From Limonium bicolor (Eukaryota; Streptophyta; Magnoliopsida; Caryophyllales; Plumbaginaceae), in assembly GCA_023374045.1 (NCBI GenBank), contig CM041780.1, positions 33,970,337-34,034,336 of the forward strand: a stretch of 64,000 nucleotides of DNA. The letters run 5' to 3'. Each line of letters begins with the position of its first letter. Positions within the stretch are counted from its first letter, which is position 1. Below are positions 1 through 12,145 of the stretch, piece by piece. The notes below the pieces were generated by a model. The model was not told where the DNA came from, searched no databases, and saw only the letters and a program-made list of their open reading frames with translations. Made by a program: the position numbers and the translations under genes.

Positions 1-1825
1 ACAGTGTTTTTAGATAGTTATTACTAGAATAATATCAAAAATTCAGGCGAAAATACCTTAGGGAAGTAGGGTAAGTTCTAGGGAACTTTTAGAGAGGAAA
101 AATGTGTTTTAAGACTCCTTGAGTGATTTCGATGGGATTTTGTTGAGTTTGGTGTGTTATTCTACCTATATTAACTCATAATAATGGATTATAGGTGGTG
201 GGAACTCGTGGTTTGACATACAAATGCTAGGTCAAGGTGGGAGGGCTTAAATGGTGTTTTAAGCCTTGAGGCTTAGTTAAATAGGTTCCCGAATTCATCT
301 TGCCTTAAATTTTGAGGGTAGTCTTTAATAGTGAACATATGGTTATGGTCAAAAAATGAAGTCGAATGGAGATATTTAAGTCGGTTAGACATGGCAAGGG
401 AAAATAATGAGCTTTAAGCTTTAGGAGTTGTTTAGATGAGTTTCCGACATGGGTTTGAGCTGAAATTTTGAGGGTATTCTTATATTTCGAATTTAGATCT
501 ATGGTCAAAAATTCAGGTCGAAACTCACCTGGGAAGTTATTCGAATTGTTAGGAAGTGATTTGGGTCAAAGGTGTGCTTTAAGCTTGTATTAGTGTGATT
601 GTGTGATGGTTATTGGATTAATGGTTGTTTGGTCATTATAGTCCTGATATGGCTAGCGGTTGAATTTTTAAGAGATGGTGAAGTGTAAAAGGTATAAGGA
701 AGTCTTGTAAGGTTATATGTGTGCTAAAACTTGGAAAGAAGGAAAATTGTGTTTAAGTGTGGTTTGGGGGTGTTTTGTTGCTTGGCTTAGCCTTGAAAGG
801 CTCTGGAATGATTTTTGGTGACTACTCGTGGTGTGGAATGCTTGTTGATCTGTGATTGCTAAGTGAAAGCTTGATTTTGATTGAGTGGATATTCAGGTGG
901 AACAAAGTTAGACAAAGTCTAACCTTATACAAGGTTTTAATTCTAAAGGTGGGTTGTTTTGTACTTTAATATGTGATTAATCTTGTTTATTGCTATCCTT
1001 TGGTTGGTGGTTATTTTGAGCAATTTTATATGATTGTGGATGATCTTTATATGTTGGAAATGTTGATATTACTTATGGTGGTGAAAGTGTGAATTTGGAA
1101 ATATGAATTTCAAACTGTTGAGCTATGGTTAGCTCCTTCAAACTGTCGAGCCATGGTTGGCCATTCACTGAATTTTCGCTCCTACCAATGTATTGGAGCT
1201 AAGCCATCATGATCTACTCTATGGGCTGATGATTCATAGGGGGTGTGCACACTTAAGGACATGGGGTGAGGTGGTGGAATTATTTGTCCAGGGGCCGAGA
1301 GCCTAGTAGCTCTTTGTCGAAAGACCGTGTGCCCGAGGATTGGTGGAATGTTAAAATTGAGATACAAACTGGTGGAAATTGTTATGTGGTTTCCAAAATA
1401 TTATTGGATTTATGTCTTTGGTGAGTTTGCTGGTATGGTGATATCATTATGAACAGGTGGTTTGTGTTAAGGTAAAATGTCTCAAGGAAGGTGAGTGTGT
1501 TGTAAACTTGTGTTTGTGGTTGATAACATGGTTGTTTGTGTTGATGTGTGCCTTTATGCTGCTAAAAAGGTTTTTCAAAGAGAGTGAATTTCACAGGGTG
1601 TGATATTTTACTCAGCTTTGCTGACGTTTTCTGGTTTGTGCCTGTGGCCCCTTTGTGTGATTGTTTGCCGGCCACAGGTTTGTTGCAGGTGAAGTTGATT
1701 CTTTGTGTGATATTGCTCTTGAGCTCGGGACAAGGGAACGCACCGACATAGCTAGGAATTTTATTTATTTGTAAGTGGTAAACTCCTTGGAGCATGTTCC
1801 GGGAGTTAGGTTGTAGGTGGATTAG
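1..1825 (+). repeat. Element A 5' LTR, first part
   Basis: Matches 7961-9781 almost base for base, starting part-way into the LTR. It ends at the ATTAG target duplication of the solo LTR inserted here. Short open frames in it do not agree between the two LTR copies and are not genes. Confidence 0.88.
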
Positions 1826-2183
1826 TGTAACACCCCATCCAAAGCCTATCGTGGTTATCGCAATCTGAACACTTAATCGAAAACACCGCAGCGGAAATAT
1901 ACAACACTTGGACCTTGCCACGGTCTGATCGTTAGAACATACCGGCTTAATATATACAATACTTAACCAAAATATTTATCCAGCTCAAAACAATAACATC
2001 CACAATCCCACGACCATCCGAGTACTAGTATCTCAATCACAATCTCAAACTTACAACATTTAATATGAACAGTCGGGTGCACAGGCGCAACCCGAACTCA
2101 AAACAAACATCCCAACCTAAATCTAACCGCTCCTACTCTCGTGGTGCGTCCTCATGGGCCTCTTACCTGCAAGTGTAAAAATA

Positions 2184-2211
2184 GCCCCCGAGGGGGTCAG
2201 CACGAATGCTG
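2184..2211 (-). other. Conserved double hairpin in LTR B
   Basis: On the minus strand, CAGCA and TGCTG arms around a TTCG loop are followed one base later by CCCCC and GGGGG arms. Equivalents occur in the LTRs of D, E, G and H at a similar distance from the LTR 3' end. Confidence 0.6.
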
Positions 2212-3360
2212 GTACACCCTCTCATGGCCCCCAAGCTAACGGGGCTACGACGACTAATTGTCGATAACATGGAAATTGATTACATATGCAAACAAAATAT
2301 GAAGTGCAATAACAATAACCATCAGATGAACATTTATAATTCACAACCAATGAACGACTCAAGCGTTCCCTTAACAAGTGGGTTAATAATCCCCTGCCTC
2401 AGTCCTCAGTTCCTTAATTTGCCTTAATCTTATCTCAAACTTATACTTGCCAACCTCTCCACTATTAGATTGGTTAGCCCTTAATTGGTTGCTTATCTTT
2501 GTAGGGCTTGGTTAACCCCAGCCGGTAGCGGTGCACTATCCGACGATAAGCTACCTTCCTTAACTTAATAGGGATGTAGGCTTGATCCCTCCACGCCTTC
2601 CTTAATGTGCCTCCCACCTCGAACAGTAGCCCGGGTGGTCGGGTCAATTTGTTGACCCTAGGCGACGAGTCTAATGACCAGTCTTATTTGGAAGTCGGAT
2701 CTGATTCAGATACCGACCTCCCCCAATACACATGTGCCGGTACCATTCCGGATTCCTCACTCCCACCCCAAGTTATGGTTAGTGAAAGCCTTATTTACCA
2801 AGTGTTAGTTAAACCTTGAAGGGTAAAACCAACAATCAACGATACTTAGTTCTCAACCTTAACTCAATAGGTACTAACCTTGGTTAGTAACAATCTCAAG
2901 CTTCGCGGGTTAGTGTAAATGTAACACAATCGCAACGAGAGCAATATAACCGGTTGCATGCTTTATCTTGTTTTAGTCATAGCAAATAAACAGATAGCAC
3001 ACAAGCCGAGGGACACCTCGTTAGCAAGCAGGTCACGAAAAGGATTGTACCGTTCACCGTCGATCGTTGTTTGACTAATCTTCTTCGGGGTCCCAACTCA
3101 CAAACCTAAAACATTCATTCATTTTAGGTTATTAGTTATTTGCACCTTACTTAACTCACTTAGTCCCTAAGGACTCCCATTCACTAACCTCCCATGTCTT
3201 TATCACCTAATCTTACAACTTAGCTTTAAACATTAAAGTCTTTTCCTTACTTAGTCCCCTAGGTCTTTAGGTTTCTAATCATCATTGCCCTCTTAATGGT
3301 GTACCATTACTACCATTAGGCATTCTTAAAATTTTTTTTTTTTTTTTTTTTTTTTAAGTG

Positions 3361-3640
3361 TTAAGGGTCGACCGACCCACCGACCACCGACCCAAACTTA
3401 GGGTCGGTCCATTACCGAACTTTCCCTCCTTTGGAAATTCCCCGACCGACCCAAGCTAAACCGACCGACCAAGCCTTCTGGGTCGGTCCTCTGCCGAGAC
3501 ATTTTCCTTCGTTAAAACCTTGCCCGACCGACCCACGTCCGACCCCCCTGGGTCGGACCATCACCGAACATTTTCCCAACATCTAACAGAGGCTCGACCG
3601 ACCCAATAACTGGGTCGGCCCCTGGGTCGGTCGCCTCCTA
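3361..3640 (-). repeat. GC-rich GACC/GGTC short-repeat island in LTR B
   Basis: Repeated CCGACCGACCCA and GGGTCGGTC words in both orientations stand out from AT-rich flanks. The island lies 56-63% of the way along the LTR in its own direction. Islands built on other units sit at a similar place in D, E, H and F. Confidence 0.75.
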
Positions 3641-5956
3641 AACTTACCCAAACTTTACCAATTCTTCACCAAACTTCTCCTAAGGCCTCTTAATGTGTTC
3701 TAACATCATTTGGCACTTCAAACACCCCTTAAGATATTCTTAAACACTCACAAAACTATTTTTCCTAACTCCTTAAACTTTACTTATATCTCCTCAAAAT
3801 TCCTAACACTTACAACGTTTTCTCCTTATGATTTCTAGGTGGCATTTCACCTATAATGACCACAATACCAGGTGTTTCCTCTACACCTTTCATCATCTCT
3901 CAACTTCTCTCACTTATCTAAACTCTTTTAAGCATCACTTAAAGTTCCTTAACAAGTCTAAAACTTCCATCATCATCAATTATTTCTTCCTAGATGTACA
4001 CAACATTTGCCTAAGTCTAAATACCCAAATACATTCTTTGATTCCTAAATATTCCATGGTGATACCTAAGTCATCATAAGTCATAAAAACATCTTAACTT
4101 CACCCTTTTTCATCAAGGCAACCATAGAACATTCCTAGTACTTCCTTAGTCATTAAATTCCCTTAGGATATCTTAAACACTTAAACTCTCCTTTAAATTT
4201 TGCCATGGGTTTCTCTAGTATATAGTACTTCCTAACAAATGGTTTTTCTCCATCAAACAACCAATACACACAAATTTCTCATCAACAACACCTTAGCACC
4301 CAATTTACACTAAAACTTCACCACATCATCATATAACGCTTGAACTTAAAAATGCTTGGCACTTAGGCCCTTAAATAATAACAATCTTAACCACTGAATT
4401 TCCACATATATATGCCTTCAACCTGCGAATACACTCAACAAGGCTCCCATTGAAATAAAAATGCTTCTTGTACTTCACCTTTATATTCTTAAACTATCTC
4501 TTTCTCATTTGCTCCTTAGTCACAAGTTCACAAGTATAGACATTGTTTCTCCTAGGTTTTAATAGCACCTTCCACACATAAACTAAACACTAAGCTCATC
4601 ATTTACCCACTTCTCATTCCCTTAAGCAACAAGACACCTTAAGGTAAGCAATTACCTGTTTTCTCAAAAGCTTACAAGCTTTTCTCCTTAGGTTTTCTTT
4701 GTTCAATCTCGGTCACCAATGTGATTCTCCTTGCCAATGTTCTAACCCATATACAATGACTCCAATGAGTACTAGATAACACATTAACCCTAGGAACAAA
4801 CCCTAGGTTTAAAAATATGTTTTAAGTATTAATGTGATTGTTTTACCTTGGTTCTCAAGACAAAACTTGGATGTGAAGCAAGAAGGACCTCCTCTCTCCT
4901 TTGAAGAGTAGAAACAAGCTAGAACAAGGCATAAACATGGAGTCCCATGAGTATATATTCTCGGTCAAGTGAAGAAATGGTGGAAACCTAGATTTTCTTA
5001 CACTTTCTTTACCTTAAGAGAATGGAGATGCCAATGGAGTCTCCAAACTTGAATTTCCTCCTCTAATGGTGGTTTGACTTGGCACCAAAATGGAGCTCTT
5101 GAAGTTTTGAAAGATAGAAAGGAGGAGCTTGAGCTAACTAAGAAGAATATGTATTTTGTTTTGGATTTGGAGCTAAATGAGCAGATGTGTGCAAGAGAAG
5201 ATGGAGCTAGCATGGAGAGGTGCTTCACGTTAATGGAGAAGAGAAAGAGAGCAAGAAAACCGTGTGAACAAGGAACAATGAAGAAGTGAGGAGAGAGAAT
5301 CACTAAAGGTGAGATATTATGTAAAAAGGTGAATAGTATTTTAGGCTTTAAAAGACTTATTTGCTTCCTTAATCACTTAATGAGTCATAAAGGTGGTGAC
5401 TCACCCCTAAGAAACCGGCCCCCTTCTAGTGATGAGGGTAGTTTAGTCTTTATTGACCAAATGTCTCACTTATATAGACTTATGTAAACTAGCTTAATAA
5501 ATTCACTATTCATCAAAAACAAGGCACATTGTTGTGAAATTTTTGATTTCCCATTGATATAGACCTCCAAATGTGATACTATATAGTACACATATTAATT
5601 AAAGAGTAATGATGGACATTTAGCCATTCAAAACTCATTTACAAGACAATTTTTCAAAAACGTGCTTTAAGACTCCTTAAAGCACATTTGTGTTTTAACT
5701 TGTTTCAAGCTTGGTTTTCTTTGGTAATTGACTTAAAATGACCATTAGGATATTATAAGGTCTTGGAACAATATTTGGGTACTCTCCCATATCTCTCCAA
5801 GCTTAGAGCACGTTTTGCTTAAACTGCTCTTTTGGTGTTTCCTTATATTTTCTTTGATTAGAAACGTTTCTTAATGTTTCTAAGGCATTATTTAGCCTCC
5901 TTATATCTTAGTTTATCATTTAAACACCATATCTAAGTTGGGGGTATTTCAATTAG

Positions 5957-6099
5957 CCTTAGCATCCACACTAGTTGGTGTGGGTGTGGCGGTAGCGCTC
6001 CGGTTTGACTTAGGTGTTATTTAGTCTTCCGCTGTAAAATATTGTAGTAAGTTGTTCAAGTAATAAAAAATTTTAGTGTGTGAAAACCGGGGTGTTACA
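5957..6099 (+). repeat. Element A 5' LTR, remaining part
   Basis: Continues the LTR after the solo-LTR insertion and matches 9782-9923. It ends GGGGTGTTACA, directly before the primer binding site. Confidence 0.9.
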
Positions 6100-6102
6100 G
6101 AG

Positions 6103-6114
6103 TGGTATCAGAGC
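6103..6114 (+). promoter_or_regulatory. Primer binding site of element A (initiator Met tRNA)
   Basis: TGGTATCAGAGC lies three bases after the LTR end. It is the standard plant site complementary to the 3' end of initiator methionine tRNA, where reverse transcription starts. Confidence 0.92.
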
Positions 6115-6299
6115 AGGTTTGGTCTTTAGGGAGCTTTGGTTGAGTTAAGATTAAATCTAGGCTTAAAATTGACAAGCCGTGGGGATGGGAATTGTGTTTG
6201 TTGCTTGTTACCTGTTTGTTTGATTGTTTGGAATTAGTTGTGATCGCGATAATTGGGGCTATACTAGGATTACTGGAACTTGTTTAATTGTGCAAATTG

Positions 6300-6436
6300 C
6301 TTGAATCTGACGTGGAAGGTTGACCTTGATCCTGGTCAGATCAAGGGAAACTGAAAACAAATTGAGGTGGAAGGATAGTTCAACACTGGCACTGACCATG
6401 GCAGGGTTGGAGGATTCCTGAAGCTTCCTGCAAGTG
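6300..6436 (+). other. Conserved two-hairpin module, copy in element A
   Basis: Clearly related to 32770-32900 (E) and 38460-38597 (D). Hairpin 1 has arms CTTGAT and ATCAAG (6325-6330, 6340-6345) around a nine-base loop. Hairpin 2 has arms CTGGCA and TGGCAG (6386-6391, 6399-6404) around CTGACCA. Against D and E, two pairs of hairpin 2 are changed on both sides (T-A to C-G, G-C to A-T) and one pair becomes G-G. A role in RNA packaging or dimerisation is inference. Confidence 0.8.
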
Positions 6437-6868
6437 ATCACGAAAAATTAGATCAGAGTAGCGCAGTGGAAGCGTGGTTGGTGTAAGATGTGTGTAATAG
6501 GTGATGAGTGATGAAATAATTGACATGGTTATGTGTGTTAATATGCTTTATGTCATGAGGTATTGTGTGTTGGTTCATGTTTTAATGAAGTGGATTACAT
6601 AAGGAGAACATAAAGTTCGGGATTTTGTGGTTGGATACTTTTGAAAATAAATAGTTTGACACCATGTATGAGGTGTTGATATAATTATTGATATGATTAA
6701 TATGATGTTACTCAGTATTTGGAAATTGACTTGTGTGCTTATGTGCTTGTGTGCTATGGTTATGTGACATTTATTTATGGCTATTTAATGCTTGGTGGTA
6801 TTACCTTGTCGTCAAAATTTGTATAAGTGTTTGGGTATTTGGTGATGATGGTAAATTTGTGGTAAGCT

Positions 6869-6907
6869 AAGCTTCGGGGACGAAGCTTTTGTTTAACGGG
6901 GGGAGAA
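6869..6907 (+). promoter_or_regulatory. Hairpin plus polypurine tract of element A
   Basis: Arms AAGCTTCG and CGAAGCTT enclose loop GGGA (6869-6888). The purine tract GGGGGGAGAA (6898-6907) abuts the 3' LTR and would prime plus-strand DNA synthesis. D and E have the same arrangement with altered but still paired arms. Confidence 0.85.
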
Positions 6908-9900
6908 TGTAATACCCCGAATTTTTGTAGCCCTAATGGAAACCATACTTCCTTAGGAATTATTAGAGAACTCGAGGAAACCATAGTGGTTGGGAATCAA
7001 CCAAGAAACCTTGGAGAAACCCTAATTCAGAAAGTTCCGAGAAACACTGAAATTTCGGTAAGTTATTTGGAGTTCTAGAAGCCCCGGTCAACTGTGGTCA
7101 AACCTAGGTCAACTTTGGTCTGACTTCGGTCAAACATTGGACCTTGGTCAAACATTGGTCAAACCTTGGTCAATGGTCAACTTTGACCAAGATGATGCAG
7201 TGATGATGCAGTGATGATGCAGTGATGATGTCGGCATGACATAATGATGATGTAAGCGTCGAGGTGTCAAAAGATGATTAGTTACACATGGTTCAATCAA
7301 GAGAAGACATGTGTCACCTTCATTAATGAGGGGTGGTCACACATGGATGGTGGAGATTCATCCAAGCAAAATATCTACGATCCGACGGCTGTAAGTGAAG
7401 ACATCATTCTATTTTGTCTTATACTCTTTATTACCCATGCCACTTGTCTCCTTCATCATTAAGGCCGGTCACACATGGAGGGCTGAGATCTAATCTAGAC
7501 AATTGTCACTAATCTAATGGCTTAGGAAGAGATAAGGTTATCTTAGTAATCATTACACTTAATTAATGAAGTAAAATGATTACTTTTTGGAATTCTCTCA
7601 CGCCATCCTAAGAATGAGATGGGAACCGATTTCCCTGCCTTCCTCACTCACTCTCACGCCATTAGAACACCATAGAAGCTCATAGAACTCAACACCCACC
7701 ATTGGAGAAGGAGATTCAAGCTAGAAATCAAGGAAAAACAAGATTTCAAGGAGGGAGAAGGAGCTGGTGACCTTGGACGAATTGGTTGGTGGAAGAAATT
7801 GATTCAATTAGCTAAGGGACTTATAAGGTCGTGGCTAAAATGTCAAGGAGATCCAGGTAACACTTATGCTCACCATTTCTTTCTTTAAACCCTGATTTTG
7901 AGCTTTAACTCTTGTTAATGGTAACTTCCGAACCCTAGCTTCTCTTGAGCTGAAATTTTGACAGTGTTTTTAGATAGTTATTACTAGAATAATATCAAAA
8001 ATTCAGGCGAAAATACCTTTGGGAAGTAGGGTAAGTTCTAGGGAACTTTTAGAGAGGAAAAATGTGTTTTAAGACTCCTTGAGTGATTTCGATGGGATTT
8101 TGTTGAGTTTGGTGTGTTATTCTACCTATATTAACTCATAATAATGGATTATAGGTGGTGGGAACTCGTGGTTTGACATACAAATGCTAGGTCAAGGTGG
8201 GAGGGCTTAAATGGTGTTTTAAGCCTTGAGGCTTAGTTAAATAGGTTCCCGAATTCATCTTGCCTTAAAATTTTGAGGGTAGTCTTTAATAGTGAACATA
8301 TGGTTATGGTCAAAAAATGAAGTCGAATGGAGATATTTAAGTCGGTTAGACATGGCAAGGGAAAATAATGAGCTTTAAGCTTTAGGAGTTGTTTAGATGA
8401 GTTTCCGACATGGGTTTGAGCTGAAATTTTGAGGGTATTCTTATATTTAGAATTTAGATCTAGGTCAAAAATTCAGGGTCGAAACTCACCTGGGAAGTTA
8501 TTCGAATTGTTAGGAAGTGATTTGGGTCAAAGGTGTGCTTTAAGCTTGTATTAGTGTGATTGTGTGATGGTTATTGGATTTAATGGTTGTTTGGTCATTA
8601 TAGTCCATATGGCTAGTGGTTGAATTTTTAAGAGATGGTGAAGTGTAAAAGGTATAAGGAAGTCTGTAAGGTTATATGTGTGCTAAAACTTGGAAAGAAG
8701 GAAAATTGTGTTTAAGTGTGGTTTTGGGTGTTTTGTTGCTTGGCTTAGCCTTGAAAGGCTCTGGAATGATTTTTGGTGACTACTCTTGGTGTGGAATGCT
8801 TGTTGATCTGTGATTGCTAAGTGAAAGCTTGATTTGATTGAGTGGATATTCAGGTGGAACAAAGTTAGACAAAGTCTAACCTTATACAAGGTTTTAATTC
8901 TAAAGGTGGGTTGTTTTGTACTTTAATATGTGATTAATCTTGTTTATTGCTATCCTTTGGTTGGTGGTTATTTTGAGCAATTTTATATGATTGTGGATGA
9001 TATTTATATGTTGGAAAGGTTGATATTACTTATGGTGGTGGAAGTGTGAATTTGGAAATATGAATTTCAAACTTGAGCTATGGTTAGCTCCTTCAATTTG
9101 TCGGAGCCATGGTTGGCCATTCACTGAATTTTCGCTCCTACCAATGTATTGGAGCTAAGCCATCATGATCTACTCTATGGGCTGATGATTCATAGGGGGT
9201 GTGCACACTTAAGGACATGGGGTGAGGTGGTGGAATTATTTGTCCAAGGGGCCGAGAGCCTAGTAGCTCTTTGTCGAAAGACCGGTGTGCCGAGGATTGG
9301 TGGAATGTTAATAATTGAGATACAAACTGGTGGAAATTGTTATGTGGTTTCCAAAATATTATTGGATTTATGTCTCTGGTGAGTTTGCTGGGTATGGTGA
9401 TATCATTATGAACAGGTGGTTTGTGTTAAGGTAAAATGTCTCAAGGAAGGTGAGTGTGTGTAAACTTGTGTTTGTGGTTGATAACATGGTTGTTGTGTTG
9501 ATGTGTGCCTTTATGCTGCTAAAAAGGTTTTTCAAAGAGAGTGAATTTCACAGGGTGTGATATTTGTTACTCAGCTTTGCTGACGTTTCTGGTTTGTGCC
9601 TGTGGCCCCTTTGTGTGATTGTTTGCGGCCACAGGTTGTTGTAGGTGAAGTTGATTCTTTGTGTGATATTGCTCTTGAGCTGGGACAAGGGAACGCGCCG
9701 ACATAGCTAGGAATTTTATTTATTGTAAGTGGTAAACTCCTTGGAGCATGTTCCGGGAGTTAGGTTGTAGGTGGATTAGCCTTAGCATCCACACTAGTTG
9801 GTGTGGGTGTGGCGGTAGCGCTCCGGTTTGATTTAGGTGTTATTTAGTCTTCCGCTGTAAAATATTGTAGTAAGTTGTTCAAGTAATAAGAAAATTTTAG

Positions 9901-9923
9901 TGTGTGAAAACCGGGGTGTTACA
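6908..9923 (+). repeat. Element A 3' LTR, complete (3,016 bp)
   Basis: Starts TGTAATACCCC and ends GGGGTGTTACA, with TG and CA termini. It contains a GGTCAA-type array near 7083-7190, three GATGATGCAGT units near 7190-7230 and the copy of the sequence at 1-1825. Confidence 0.92.
7083..7230 (+). repeat. GGTCAA array and GATGATGCAGT triplet in LTR A
   Basis: About ten GGTCAA/GGTCTG/TGACC words spaced 10-20 bases apart are followed by a tandem 11-bp unit. The words resemble the GGTC islands of the other LTRs but lie near the start of this LTR. Confidence 0.75.
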
Positions 9924-12145
9924 CCAAATCTATGTTTTCCTTTTTACATTCCACTCCAAACTTCACCCCATATAACCTAGTACTCCCTAACCTCATTTGG
10001 GCTCTTTAAACACAACTTAATACACCCTTAAACACTCATAAAACTCATTTTCTAATTCCTTAAGTCTTTACTTATTCCTTCACAAAATTCCTAACAGTTA
10101 CAACATTTTCTCCTAGTTTTTCAAATGGTGTTTCACACCTTAGATGACTACTATACCAAAAGCTTCCTCCTTATACTAACATCATCTCCCAAGCATCATT
10201 TCTCACAACTAATTCCTTATCTCCTTCTTGAAACTCTTTTCCTAGTGTACACTTCTCCTTGTTTTACCAAAGTTTGCCTAGGTATTTGCCTAAGTCCCAA
10301 AGTGACTTTGGTACTCACTAAATCTTAAGATCATGTCTAAGTCCTTATTACACCCTAGAGTACTTCCTAGTACATCAAATTCCTTAAGAACATCATGAAC
10401 TTCTTATTCATCTCCTACACTTTCTAACTCACCAAACCTTATGTAAACACTTAGAACTTCTTACTTCCTACCTAAATTTTGACATGGGTTCCCCTAGAAC
10501 ATTACTAGCCTAAACACTTTACCTTCTCCTTTAAACACACAAGAACATCCAAAATCACCAAGAACACTCTCATACAATTTCACCAAATTTACACCACATT
10601 ACAATATAGTGCATAATTTAAATTGCATGGCACTTAGGCCCTTAAAATGCATGGCTCTTAGGCCCTTAAAGTGCTTAAATCATAAACACTGAATTCCACA
10701 ATATATGCTTTAACCTGCAAATACACTCAACACACATATGCCCTTTACTAGTCTCTTGAGAACACTTTACTAAGTCATTCACCATTTGCTCTTTAGGTAG
10801 TTTTAATAAGCATTTATAAGCTCATTTCTCCTAAGGCATTAAACAGCATTAAGTTAGTAGATTTACCTCTTCTTCCAAAATACTTCCTCCTTGATTCCTA
10901 AAAACCGTATGATAATTGATTCCTTGTCAAGTTCTAGACAATATACAAACACCATAATGAGTATTCAAGCTTTGAGCTTCATCTCATTGTAAACCCTAAT
11001 TTGACATTGTTTCAAAAACATTAATGTAGTGTTTTACCTTGATCTTGAAGGGAGTTTGAATATATAACAAGAGAGGACTCCACCTAGTCCATGAAGAGTT
11101 GAAATGAAGCTAGAACAAGGTCACACAAAGAGCTATATCAATGTGTATTTTCGGTCAAGGTAAGAACATGGAGTAAACATGATTTTCCTTTGAGATTCCT
11201 TACCTAGAAGCAAAGGAGATCAACAATATGTCAAAATACAAGCTCAAGCTCCTTCAATGGTGGAACACCTTGGCACCGAAATGGAGCTTGGAGTTTTGAG
11301 AAGATAGGAATGAAGAGCTTGATGAGAGGAAGAGATTGGTGGTCTTTGTTTTTGATTTGGACAAATGAGCTAGATTTAGCAAGTGGTCAAAGTTGGAACT
11401 TCCATGGTGGTAGTAGTATTACCGAGAGAGAACAAGGAAGAAGGAAGAAGAGAGGTGGGAAAACGTGTGAATGAAGGAAAGAAATGAGAGAATGAAGATA
11501 GAATTTGCTTTAAGAGATATTTATACTTAAAAGTAAAAAGCAAGTTTTACTTAGTTTCTTTACTTACTTATTGAATTAATTAGAGAGTGGTGAGTCACCA
11601 CACTAGAAAAACGGCCCCTTTTATTATAATGAGGGTATTAAGTCTTTGTTTGTCAATTAATTACTTATACAACATATGTTACAAAATAGCTTATAAAAAT
11701 CACTATTCACCTAAACAAGGCACTTAGAAGTGAAATTTTTGATTCCCATTAATATAGCCACCCAAATGTGATACTATATAGTACACATATAATATTTAAG
11801 AGTAATGATGGACATTTAGCCACTCAAAACTCATTTACAAGACAATTTTTCAAAAACGTGCTTAAGACTTCTTAAAGCAATTTTGTGTTTTAACTTGTTT
11901 TCGAGCTTGGTTTTCTTTGGTAATTGGTTTAATATGTTCATTAGTATATAAATGAGGTTGGTAAGCTCATTAGGTCTTACTCAAGTTTATCCCAAGCTTA
12001 GAGCACATTTTGGTCTTATTGACTTTAAAGCACATTTGTGTTTCCTTTTGTTTAAATTTGTTTACTAAGGTTTCTAAGACTCTTTTTAGTCTTAATAAAT
12101 CATGTTTTAATGTTTAACCAACATGCCAAGGTTTGGGGTATTTCA
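9924..12145 (-). mobile_element. Element C: reverse LTR, partial
   Basis: Read on the minus strand it starts TGAAATACCCCAAACC at 12145 and shares the early LTR features of D and E: the AAGAAAACCAAGCTTG stretch and a decayed GTGCTTTAAG-type hairpin near 11857-11880. Element A is inserted in it, so the rest lies off the left edge. The flank beyond the terminus is ATATG. Confidence 0.82.

Larger units (their letters stand above)
1826..5951 (-). mobile_element. Element B: solo LTR, reverse orientation
   Basis: On the minus strand this 4,126-bp block starts TGAAATACCCCC and ends GGGGTGTTACA, the same termini as the LTRs of elements D and E. It is bounded by the perfect 5-bp duplication ATTAG (1821-1825 and 5952-5956), and removing it restores the LTR sequence seen intact at 9781. 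No internal region or second LTR is present, so it is a solo LTR left by LTR-LTR recombination. It contains a GC-rich GACC array, a 26-base T run near 3331-3356, a hairpin near 5662-5685 and a double hairpin near 2184-2211. Confidence 0.93.
6100..6907 (+). other. Element A internal region, 808 bp, noncoding
   Basis: No gag, protease, reverse transcriptase or integrase remains and frames are closed throughout. What can be recognised is the primer binding site at the left, a roughly 140-bp module shared with elements D and E (6300-6436), a perfect hairpin at 6869-6888 and the polypurine tract. It looks like a near-minimal set of cis signals for an element mobilised by proteins of another element. 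Confidence 0.85.
1..9923 (+). mobile_element. Element A: non-autonomous LTR retrotransposon, 5' end outside window
   Basis: The sequence at 1-1825 plus 5957-6099 repeats at 7961-9923, so these are two LTRs of one element. The 3' LTR is complete and about 1,053 bp of the 5' LTR lies off the left edge. Between them are only 808 bp, with a primer binding site at one end and a polypurine tract at the other and no coding region. The two LTRs differ by scattered single bases and small indels, so the insertion is fairly young. A 4.1-kb solo LTR (element B) interrupts the 5' LTR. The right flank begins CCAAA; the matching left duplication cannot be seen. Confidence 0.88.

Noticed and set aside
9149..9382. 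77-codon open frame in LTR A
   Set aside because: The other LTR copy (about 1190-1420) breaks the frame with small indels, so it is not under coding constraint.
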